Below are positions 6,636 through 13,103 of a stretch of DNA of 22,858 nucleotides, piece by piece. The notes under the pieces are model-generated. The model was not told the origin of the DNA. It ran no database searches and saw only the letters and a list, made by a program, of their open reading frames with translations. Both the position numbers and the translations under genes were made by a program. This stretch comes from a virus. Position 1 is the first letter of the stretch, and every line of letters starts with the position of its first letter. Location: IMG/VR virus record IMGVR_UViG_3300005529_000103, positions 1-22,858 of that record; one strand, given 5' to 3'.

Positions 6636-9101
6636 GTGGATCAGGCGTACCAGCAGCGGTACAGCGACGGCTCTGAGTCGTCGAAGGCGAAGAACATCGC
6701 GCTGTCCTCAGTGATCAAGAGCGCGAGCAGCCTCAAGGAGCGGCGCAAGGCCGACGAGCTGATTCGCGTCGATGACACGCGCGAGTGGGCGCAGAACGTC
6801 GAGTTCTACAAGGGCAACCAGTGGGTGTTCTGGAACCGGCAGACGAACCGCGTCGAGTCGCTACCTGTCCAAGACGGTGAGAAGCCGCGCTACAAGGTGC
6901 GGCTCAAGCAGAACAAGATCCGCAAGGGCGTCCATCGCTGGATCGCTCAGATGACGAAGAACAAGCCGACGATCTACGCGACGCCGGACTCGGCGAGCGA
7001 CAACGATCACAAGGCGGCTCAGCTGGCCGAGGGGCTCTACGAGCACCTCTGGCGCGAGCTTGACCTGACGTCTGAGCTGCAGCGCTCGCTGCTCTTCTCG
7101 TCCCTGTCGCAGGGGTACTGGGAGATCACGTACGACCCGTTCGCCGGCAAGCCGATGCGGCACGTGCTCGACCCGAACACCGGAGCGCCCATCGAGGGAC
7201 CGCTCGCGGAGCTGGTGGTCGAGGAAGTGATGGAGGCCGCGAAGCAGCACGGCGTCGCGCCGGACATGGCCCTGCAGCACGTCGTGAAGACGACGTACGA
7301 GGGCGAGATCTCGGTGAAGGCGCTGCCCGGCAGCAACGTGCTCATCGACCCCGCCGCCGAGAGCTTCAACGAGGCGAAGTACGCGATCATCACGCACAAC
7401 CTCACGCCGGACGAGATCAAGGCGCGCTGGGGCAAGGACACGAGCCCCGACGCCATCCCGATCTCAGGCCAGCCGGCGCTCATGTACCAGAAGATGACGG
7501 ACAAGCGGCCGAAGACGGTCCGCCGCGTCTTCTGCGGGTACTTCCGCCCGCAGCCGGCGATGCCGCGGGGGCGCTACGTCGTCTGGACCGAGGATCCCGA
7601 CGAGATCCTCTACGAGGGCGACTGGCCGTTCCCGTTCAACGAGCTGCCGCTCGTGAAGTTCCCCGGGCACGAGTCGACCGAGGGTCCGCTCGACCTGCCG
7701 CCGACGACCGAAGCGCGCTCGCTCCAGCTGGAGCTGAACCGCTCGATCTCGCAGCTCGTCGAGTGGAAGGACCTCACGCTCCGTCCGCAGGTCGACGCGC
7801 CGGTCGGTTCACTCCGGCAGCGCATGACCGCAGAGCCGGGGCGCGTCAACGAGTACGTGCCCATCGCGGGCCTCAAGCCGGAATGGCGGCAGGTGCCGAA
7901 CCTTCCGAGCTGGGCCTTCGAGCACATCGCGCAGATCTCTCAGGCCATCGACGAGATCTACAACACCCTGCCGACGCAGCGGGACAAGCTCCCCGCGCGC
8001 ATCGACAGCGGTGAGGGCATCGACCTGATCCAGGAGACCGCGTCCGACGACATGCTCCCGCCGATCCGCCGGCTGGAGGAGGCACTCGTGCGCGCCGGTT
8101 CGCTCATCGCGCAGCTCGCGCAGCAGTACTACACCGAGCCGCGTCTCATCAGGATCAAGGGGGCCAACGGCTCCCTCTCCGCGCGGAAGTTCCTGGCCGC
8201 GGACCTGAAGGGCGGATTCTCCTTCCACGCTGTCGCCGGGTCGGGGCTTCCGCGCACTCGCGCTGGCATGCAGGCCCGGATCGAGTTCCTGCTGGAGCAC
8301 GGACTGATCGACGGGCAGGCGGCGCTGAAGTTCCTCGACATGGCCGACATGAACAGCGTCATGACGCGCATCGAGGCCGACGAGGACCACGCGCTCCGCG
8401 AGCACGACATGCTCATTCAGGGGCAGCCGATCAACGTGTTCGCGATTGAGCAGGCCAAGGCCGCAGTCGCGGATCCGAATGCGGATCCCAACGGCGACGG
8501 CCTGCCGGACCGGGTGACTGACCCCGCGCACTTCCTGCAGTGGGCGCAGCAGCAGGTCGCACAGGCCGCGCTGCAGCCGCTCGCGTTCGAGAACGCGGAG
8601 GTTCACGAGCGCGTGCACCGCGAGTACATGGTGAGCGAGGAGTTCCAGCAGCTCCCGTTCGACGCGCAGCAGCGCTTCTTCGAGCACTACAACGCGACGT
8701 ACGACAGGCTCATACAGCTGCGTATGCAGACGCCGGCAGAGCCGCCGAAGGTCTCCATGAACCTGAAGGCGACGACGTCGGTGCCCGTCGCAGGCGAGGT
8801 ACTGCGCAAGGCCGGCATCCAGGTGACGGACGAAGAGGTGGCAATGCCGCCGCTCGACACGTGGGTCACGGACGACGTGACGAAGCCCGCCGCGCAGGAG
8901 ACCGCGAACACGCACCTCGACGACGCCACGCGCATGCAGCAGATGGCGCACGCCGAGGAGCAGCACCAGATGGCGATGGCTAAGGCCGCGCACGAGACGG
9001 CGCTCGCTGCCTCGAAGGTCCAGCAGACCAACGAGCATCACCAGGAGCGCCTGAAGCAGATGCGTGCGCCGCAGCCGAAGGCGGCGAAGAGTGGCAGCTA
9101 G
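6636..9101 (+). CDS. portal protein (podovirus, P22-type size)
   Basis: The portal is the dodecameric ring at the capsid vertex through which DNA enters and leaves. The start is GTG 6636 after AAGGAGGTG. The 821 residues give a long portal of the P22-like kind. Recognisable parts are the N-terminal arm WAQNVEFYKGNQW (about 51-63), LKQNKIRKGVHRWIAQMTKNKP (about 90-111), the central wing/stem region, ELNRSISQLVEWKDLTLRP (about 367-385) and the long helical IAQISQAIDEIYNTLP region (about 431-446). The tail is Gln/Ala/His-rich and helical (DATRMQQMAHAEEQHQMAMAKAAHE, about 769-793), fit for a barrel-like extension. An unusual DPNADPNGDGLPD stretch (613-625) matches an EF-hand-like DxNxDGxxD loop. 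The final bases overlap the following GTG start at 9091. The call rests on segment order, length and position after terL. Confidence 0.88.
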   Translation: MDQAYQQRYSDGSESSKAKNIALSSVIKSASSLKERRKADELIRVDDTREWAQNVEFYKGNQWVFWNRQTNRVESLPVQDGEKPRYKVRLKQNKIRKGVHRWIAQMTKNKPTIYATPDSASDNDHKAAQLAEGLYEHLWRELDLTSELQRSLLFSSLSQGYWEITYDPFAGKPMRHVLDPNTGAPIEGPLAELVVEEVMEAAKQHGVAPDMALQHVVKTTYEGEISVKALPGSNVLIDPAAESFNEAKYAIITHNLTPDEIKARWGKDTSPDAIPISGQPALMYQKMTDKRPKTVRRVFCGYFRPQPAMPRGRYVVWTEDPDEILYEGDWPFPFNELPLVKFPGHESTEGPLDLPPTTEARSLQLELNRSISQLVEWKDLTLRPQVDAPVGSLRQRMTAEPGRVNEYVPIAGLKPEWRQVPNLPSWAFEHIAQISQAIDEIYNTLPTQRDKLPARIDSGEGIDLIQETASDDMLPPIRRLEEALVRAGSLIAQLAQQYYTEPRLIRIKGANGSLSARKFLAADLKGGFSFHAVAGSGLPRTRAGMQARIEFLLEHGLIDGQAALKFLDMADMNSVMTRIEADEDHALREHDMLIQGQPINVFAIEQAKAAVADPNADPNGDGLPDRVTDPAHFLQWAQQQVAQAALQPLAFENAEVHERVHREYMVSEEFQQLPFDAQQRFFEHYNATYDRLIQLRMQTPAEPPKVSMNLKATTSVPVAGEVLRKAGIQVTDEEVAMPPLDTWVTDDVTKPAAQETANTHLDDATRMQQMAHAEEQHQMAMAKAAHETALAASKVQQTNEHHQERLKQMRAPQPKAAKSGS

Positions 9102-9609
9102 GGCGACGTACAGCGACGAGGATAGGGCTCGCGCGTACGTCGTCCTGACTGCGAACGACGGGAACGTCAAGCGCACCGCGCGCGAGGCTCAGATCCCGGA
9201 GAACACACTCCGTCGCTGGCGTGATGAGTGGGCGAAGAACGGACCGCCCTCCGTCGAGGAAGTCGCCGAAGCCGCGTCCGCGTTCGTGGACGAGGCGCAA
9301 GAGATCCGAGGGATGGCGCTCGACGTCATCCGACAGAAGCTGATCCTGCTCAAGCAGGACGCGAAGGGCGCGAAGATCGCCGAGCTAACCACGCTGGTCG
9401 GAGTCCTCACGGACAAGCTCGACCGCGCGGCGGGGCTCGACAAGGGGAACCGCGTGGATCACTACCACCACCTCCCCGCACCTGAAGAGCTTCGCGCTCT
9501 CATGACCGAGTACGTCGATGGCTCCATCAAGCTGGCCGAGCGCCGGGCTGCGGAGATCATCGACGCCGACATCGTGGAGCAGGCTGCACTGCCACCCGGC
9601 AGGGCGTAA
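9091..9609 (+). CDS. HTH protein, possible terminase small subunit
   Basis: The likely start is GTG 9091, inside the portal gene's last codons (11-base overlap), giving 172 residues beginning MAARATYSDEDRARAY. A longer read from 9064 adds only an Arg-rich stretch that is out-of-frame portal sequence and is rejected. Residues about 8-45 form a helix-turn-helix of the type found in small terminases and some transposases (DNGNVKRTAREAQIPENTLRRWRDEW). The rest is largely helical (AEAASAFVDEAQEIRGMALDVIRQ; LTTLVGVLTDKLDRAAG) and could oligomerise. TerS binds pac or cos DNA and hands it to TerL. Position after portal rather than before terL is less usual, so TerS is a working label; a regulator is the alternative. 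No strong SD is visible, suggesting coupling with portal translation. Confidence 0.7.
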   Translation: MAARATYSDEDRARAYVVLTANDGNVKRTAREAQIPENTLRRWRDEWAKNGPPSVEEVAEAASAFVDEAQEIRGMALDVIRQKLILLKQDAKGAKIAELTTLVGVLTDKLDRAAGLDKGNRVDHYHHLPAPEELRALMTEYVDGSIKLAERRAAEIIDADIVEQAALPPGRA

Positions 9610-9623
9610 GCACTCCACCAATC

Positions 9624-9629
9624 AAGGAG
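9624..9629 (+). promoter_or_regulatory. Shine-Dalgarno site for scaffold gene; start ambiguous
   Basis: AAGGAG lies at 9624-9629. ATG 9645 is fifteen bases downstream, which is long, whereas an in-frame CTG at 9636 is six bases downstream, the usual distance. Initiation may be at the rare CTG codon (adding three residues) or at the ATG with poor spacing. Confidence 0.5.
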
Positions 9630-9644
9630 ATACCACTGTCCGAA

Positions 9645-10616
9645 ATGACGTTCGAGAGCGCAGTGGAAGCACTCGAAGCGGCTCAAGCAGAAGACGCAGC
9701 GGCTGAGGCGGCAACGCCCAGTCTCTTCGCTCCTGCGCCGGCCGTCGAGCAGGCTGCCGCGCCCTCAGCTCCCCAGGGGGAGAGCAACGAGTCCAGTGCA
9801 GCCCCGCAGGCTCCCGAAGCGCCGGCACCGCCGGTTGCTCCTGAGACCCCGGTGGACACTTTCGACGATGGCATGTTCAACCCCGATTCTCTCCCGGCCG
9901 AGCTTCGTCCGGCGTGGCAGCAGCTTCAGGCTGCGTTCACGCGCAAGACGCAGACGCTGGCCGCGGAGAAGAAGCAGCTCGAAGGCCTTGGTGAGGTCGA
10001 CAACCTCCAGGAGGCCGTACAGCTGTACCGGCAGATCCAGGATCCGAACAACTGGGCGCAGCTCCATCGCGAGCTGAGCGACCTGATGCAGCAGCGGGGG
10101 CTCAACCCGACTGCACCGGTCGCCCCCGCCGCGCCGAGCGCGCCGGCAGTTCCGAACCTGGAAGAGCTGTCCGACTACCCCGAGCTTGCCCCGTTCGTCG
10201 AGCACCAGAAGGCCCTCCAGGCCCGGCTCGATCAGATGGAGCAGTCCTTCGCGCAGCGCGTGGAGGCGTTCCAGCGGGAGCAGCACGAGGCTGCAGTTGC
10301 GGGCGAGTTCGCCCGGCAGGAGGCAGTCCTTCTCGCGCAGGGTCGTTCCGACGAGGAACTGAAGGAGATCACCGATCTCTCCCTCGCGCACAGCGGGAAC
10401 CTCCTCGCCGCGGCGGGCGCTTACGACGCAATGAAGCAGCGTGTGCTCTCGGCGTACCTCGCCTCCAAGCAGGAGGCCGAGCGCTCGCCGGTCGCCCCCA
10501 TCGCGGGTGGCGCGCACACGAGTCAGGTACCGCACAAGCCGAAGAACCTCGAAGAGGCGACTGACATCGCCATGGAGGCTCTCCGCGCCGCGGGCATGGA
10601 CACGCTCGACATCTAG
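9645..10616 (+). CDS. capsid scaffolding protein
   Basis: A 323-residue acidic, Ala/Glu/Gln/Pro-rich protein immediately before the coat gene, the standard place for scaffold. Residues about 1-70 are low-complexity Ala/Pro/Glu (EALEAAQAEDAAAEAATP). Long helical parts follow: LQAAFTRKTQTLAAEKKQLEG (about 93-113), EEL..YPELAPFVEHQKALQARL (about 173-197) and LDQMEQSFAQRVEAFQREQ. A Pro/Ala linker lies at about 151-167, and the protein ends EEATDIAMEALRAAGMDTLDI. Scaffolds direct procapsid assembly and leave or are degraded later. Its size is close to the P22 scaffold (303 residues), but unlike that protein its C-terminus is acidic rather than a basic hairpin. The start may be CTG 9636 (see SD entry). 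Confidence 0.82.
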   Translation: MTFESAVEALEAAQAEDAAAEAATPSLFAPAPAVEQAAAPSAPQGESNESSAAPQAPEAPAPPVAPETPVDTFDDGMFNPDSLPAELRPAWQQLQAAFTRKTQTLAAEKKQLEGLGEVDNLQEAVQLYRQIQDPNNWAQLHRELSDLMQQRGLNPTAPVAPAAPSAPAVPNLEELSDYPELAPFVEHQKALQARLDQMEQSFAQRVEAFQREQHEAAVAGEFARQEAVLLAQGRSDEELKEITDLSLAHSGNLLAAAGAYDAMKQRVLSAYLASKQEAERSPVAPIAGGAHTSQVPHKPKNLEEATDIAMEALRAAGMDTLDI

Positions 10617-10628
10617 CCGGTAGCTCCT

Positions 10629-10650
10629 CCCCGCAATCCGCCGAGCGGGG
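10629..10650 (+). other. GC hairpin in leader of capsid gene
   Basis: Six perfect base pairs (CCCCGC at 10629-10634 with GCGGGG at 10645-10650) around a 10-base loop, in the 77-base gap between scaffold and capsid genes. No T-run follows, so it is not a classic intrinsic terminator. It could be an mRNA stability or processing element that sets capsid expression apart from scaffold, or have no role. Confidence 0.4.
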
Positions 10651-10693
10651 GCGTTCCTGTCCACCCTCGTTCCTCTGAGGAGCAACCACACTC

Positions 10694-11926
10694 ATGGCAT
10701 CCAACGGTGCAGTGCTGAGCGTGCTCACCGACGTCCTGAAGAACCTTTACCTCGGGACCGTCAACGAGCAGCTCAACAACGAGGTTCTGGTGACGCAGAT
10801 CCTTCAGCTCGACAGCAAGCACGTCGACCTCGAAGGCCTCCAGGCAGTCATCGCCCTCCACACCGGTCGCAGCTCGGGTATCGGCTCGCGCGACGAGCTT
10901 GACAACCTGCCGGCGACCGGCAACCAGGTCTACAAGAAGGCCGTCTACGACCTCAAGTACCACTACGCGACCATCCAGGTCTCGGGTCAGGCCCTCCAGA
11001 AGACCAAGAGCAACGTCGGCTCGTTCCTTCGCGCGTACGAAGCCGAGCTGAGCGGCATCAAGAACGACGTCGCGATGGACTTCGCCCGCCAGATCTACGG
11101 CTCGGGCGACGGCGTCATCGCCACCATCCCGACCGGCGCTGCGTCTGCGAACCAGACGCTCGCGTCCGCTGAGGCCGTCATCAAGGGCTTCATCTACCCC
11201 GGCATGGTGGTCGACATCGGCACGACTGCGAACCCGACGGCTTCGGCCTCGGCCGCTACCGTGCAGGACGTCAACGACTCGACTGGTGTTGTCACGTTCA
11301 CGGCGTCGGTGACGACGTCGAACGGCGACAAGATCTCCCGCTCGGGCAACAACAAGGCGAGCGCGACCAAGGAAATGGACGCGGGTCTTCAGAACCTCGT
11401 GTCCACCTCGGCGAACACCATCGGGGGCATCGACGCGTCCACCAACTCGATCTGGCTGAACCAGGTCGACTCGTCTGGTGGCGCGATCTCGCTGTCGAAC
11501 CTGATGATCGACGTCAACAAGGTCGCGAACAAGGGCGTGAAGCCGGGCCAGCTCCTGGCGCTCACGACCCCCGGCATCGCCCGCCGGCTGTTCGAGACCG
11601 CGGAGTTCAAGTCGAACGTCCGCTTCGTCGACACCGTCAACCTCGGCGCTGGCTTCGAGCAGCTCTCGTTCAGCCAGGGTGCCGGCAAGGTCACGCTGAC
11701 GACCGACCGCCTCGCCCCGTGGGGCAAGGTCTTCCTGATCCCGACGGAGAACTTCCGCATGTTCACGCCGGGCGACTGGGACTTCCTCGCGAAGGACGGT
11801 CAGGCTGTGAAGTGGGTCCAGAACAAGGACGCCTTCCAGTCGATCCTGTACCGGTACGCCAACATGGGTACCAACCGTCGGAACAACTCGCTCGTCATGA
11901 GCGGGCTCACCGACACCGGCTTCTAA
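10694..11926 (+). CDS. major capsid protein (HK97-fold)
   Basis: The main shell protein, 410 residues, following scaffold in the classic order. The start ATG 10694 has an AGGAG SD at 10678-10682. Recognisable parts are an N-terminal arm (SVLTDVLKNLYLGTVNEQL), DLKYHYATIQVSGQALQKTK (about 86-105), a long spine-type helix SFLRAYEAELSGIKNDVAMD (about 110-129), and VKPGQLLALTTPGIARRLFE and NLGAGFEQLSFSQG further on. Residues about 170-218 (GMVVDIG... to GDKISRSGN) read like an inserted beta-barrel domain, as in the I-domain of P22-like coats and other short-tailed phages. The C-terminal segment WDFLAKDGQAVKWVQNKDAF is typical of the family. It has its own leader hairpin and a strong terminator, as expected for a highly expressed gene. 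Confidence 0.9.
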   Translation: MASNGAVLSVLTDVLKNLYLGTVNEQLNNEVLVTQILQLDSKHVDLEGLQAVIALHTGRSSGIGSRDELDNLPATGNQVYKKAVYDLKYHYATIQVSGQALQKTKSNVGSFLRAYEAELSGIKNDVAMDFARQIYGSGDGVIATIPTGAASANQTLASAEAVIKGFIYPGMVVDIGTTANPTASASAATVQDVNDSTGVVTFTASVTTSNGDKISRSGNNKASATKEMDAGLQNLVSTSANTIGGIDASTNSIWLNQVDSSGGAISLSNLMIDVNKVANKGVKPGQLLALTTPGIARRLFETAEFKSNVRFVDTVNLGAGFEQLSFSQGAGKVTLTTDRLAPWGKVFLIPTENFRMFTPGDWDFLAKDGQAVKWVQNKDAFQSILYRYANMGTNRRNNSLVMSGLTDTGF

Positions 11927-11941
11927 GCCGCTGCAGCATCC

Positions 11942-11980
11942 GGCCCCGGCTGGCCTATTCGGTCGGCCGGGGCCTTCTTT
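11942..11980 (+). terminator. strong intrinsic terminator after capsid gene
   Basis: A stem-loop with 14-base arms (11942-11955 and 11961-11974) and a 5-base loop TATTC. Nine outer pairs are perfect GGCCCCGGC/GCCGGGGCC, and the inner part has two G-T wobble pairs. A TTCTTT run (11975-11980) follows. This is a textbook Rho-independent terminator that ends the packaging-head transcript after the capsid gene. Read-through or an unseen promoter must serve the downstream tail genes. Confidence 0.9.
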
Positions 11981-12007
11981 CACATCGTCCGTAGAAGGAG
12001 GTCCTTC

Positions 12008-12427
12008 TTGTTCCAGCCGGTACACGCCGACCGCATCTTCCTGCCCAACGGCAACAGCTACAGCGTGCGTGAGATCCAGGCCGCACGTGCGGTCGAGGAG
12101 TACGACGGCTCGCTGGTGCTCGGGCAACTCGACGGGCAGTGGACGGTCTTCCTCCGCAACGGCCCCGAGGGCAACCCCTTCCCCGTGCTCGGGCTCGGCT
12201 ACGAACTGCCGGCCCCCGAGGCGATCAAGAAGCGCATGTACGAAGCCGACACGAAGCGGCACGGGGGCCAGATCGCGCAGCGCGTCGACCGTCAGAACGA
12301 AGCGCGCAAGCGCGCATTCCGCAAGCACGCAGATGACGGGGTCGGCGCAGCCGTCGAGGCCTTCGACTTCGGCCTCCGCAAGCAGGGCGCGCATCCCTTC
12401 CCACGCATCTTCGTCCCAGGCAAGTAG
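12008..12427 (+). CDS. unknown protein between capsid and head-tail adaptor
   Basis: A 139-residue protein starting at TTG 12008. AGGAGG at 11996-12001 is six bases upstream, which makes this rare start credible. The N-terminal half is beta-rich with Gly turns (IFLPNGNSYSVREIQ, GSLVLGQLDGQWTVFLRNG). The middle is a basic helix (PEAIKKRMYEADTKRHGGQ, then RVDRQNEARKRAFRKHADDG), and the end is KQGAHPFPRIFVPGK. It has no membrane segment or known motif. It is the first gene after the terminator and may be a head-completion or cementing protein by position, but that is inference. Confidence 0.75.
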   Translation: MFQPVHADRIFLPNGNSYSVREIQAARAVEEYDGSLVLGQLDGQWTVFLRNGPEGNPFPVLGLGYELPAPEAIKKRMYEADTKRHGGQIAQRVDRQNEARKRAFRKHADDGVGAAVEAFDFGLRKQGAHPFPRIFVPGK

Positions 12428-12443
12428 TCAGGAGGTGGAGTAG

Positions 12444-13091
12444 TTGCAGAACACCGCGGACATCGTGTCCGTGATCAACGACTACGGCTTCGAGGACACC
12501 AGCTCCAACACGAAGCTCGCGATGCTGAACGACACGATCAGTGAGTTCTGCGCGCTGGAACCGTGGCCGTTCCTTGAGTCGGACGTGACGCTCACCTTCA
12601 GCGGTTCGAGCGCCGTGCCGACGAACATCCCGAGCGACTTCCGCGCGTCCCTCGTGATCGTCGACCCCGTGACCGGGCGCAACATCCGGCCCGAGCGGCT
12701 CGACACGCTGGAGAAGAGCGCGGCCGGCCTACTCACGCAGAGTGGCGACCCGCTGTTCTACTACTTCGAGGGCGGGCAGCTGCGGTTCGCGGGGGTTCCC
12801 ACCGCGTCCTTCACCGCGCGCATGCGGTACCTGCGCCTGCACCCGACCGTCACGGTGGACACCACGTCGTCCGGCTACCTGATCCCGGTGCGGCACTGGT
12901 GGGTGCTGATCTTCGGCACGCTCGCCAAGCTCTACGACCTCGACGACGACCCCGAAATGAGCGACCGCATGGAAGCTCACTACGACAAGAAGGTCGCGAA
13001 GATCCGCTCCGAACTGTGGAAGACGCAGTACGACGAGCCGGACTACGTCGTCGTCACCGACCCGGACTACATCATCGACTTCCCAGTCTAA
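12444..13091 (+). CDS. head-tail adaptor (P22 gp4/SU10 adaptor-like)
   Basis: A 215-residue protein read from TTG 12444, eight bases after AGGAGG (12430-12435). The motif EPWPFLE (residues 39-45) after a helical N-terminus (ADIVSVINDYGFED, KLAMLNDTISEFCAL) matches the start of many podovirus portal-adaptor proteins. A beta stretch follows (VTLTFSGSSAVPTNIPSDF, PLFYYFEGGQLRFAGVP, MRYLRLHPTVTV). Then come the helical RHWWVLIFGTLAKLYDLDDD and MSDRMEAHYDKKVAKIRSEL. Adaptors form the ring under the portal and join head to tail. The name is inferred from motif, length and position between capsid and tail genes. Confidence 0.75.
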   Translation: MQNTADIVSVINDYGFEDTSSNTKLAMLNDTISEFCALEPWPFLESDVTLTFSGSSAVPTNIPSDFRASLVIVDPVTGRNIRPERLDTLEKSAAGLLTQSGDPLFYYFEGGQLRFAGVPTASFTARMRYLRLHPTVTVDTTSSGYLIPVRHWWVLIFGTLAKLYDLDDDPEMSDRMEAHYDKKVAKIRSELWKTQYDEPDYVVVTDPDYIIDFPV

Positions 13092-13103
13092 GGGGGTGAG
13101 GCC

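Noticed and set aside
10613-12394. Long minus-strand open frame antisense to capsid and neighbours, with similar ones at 1113-2264, 2789-3922, 7809-9176 and 18593-20884
   Set aside because: Products are Arg/Val/Leu/His-rich with no domains and lie exactly opposite convincing plus-strand genes. High GC at third positions removes stop codons from antisense frames.
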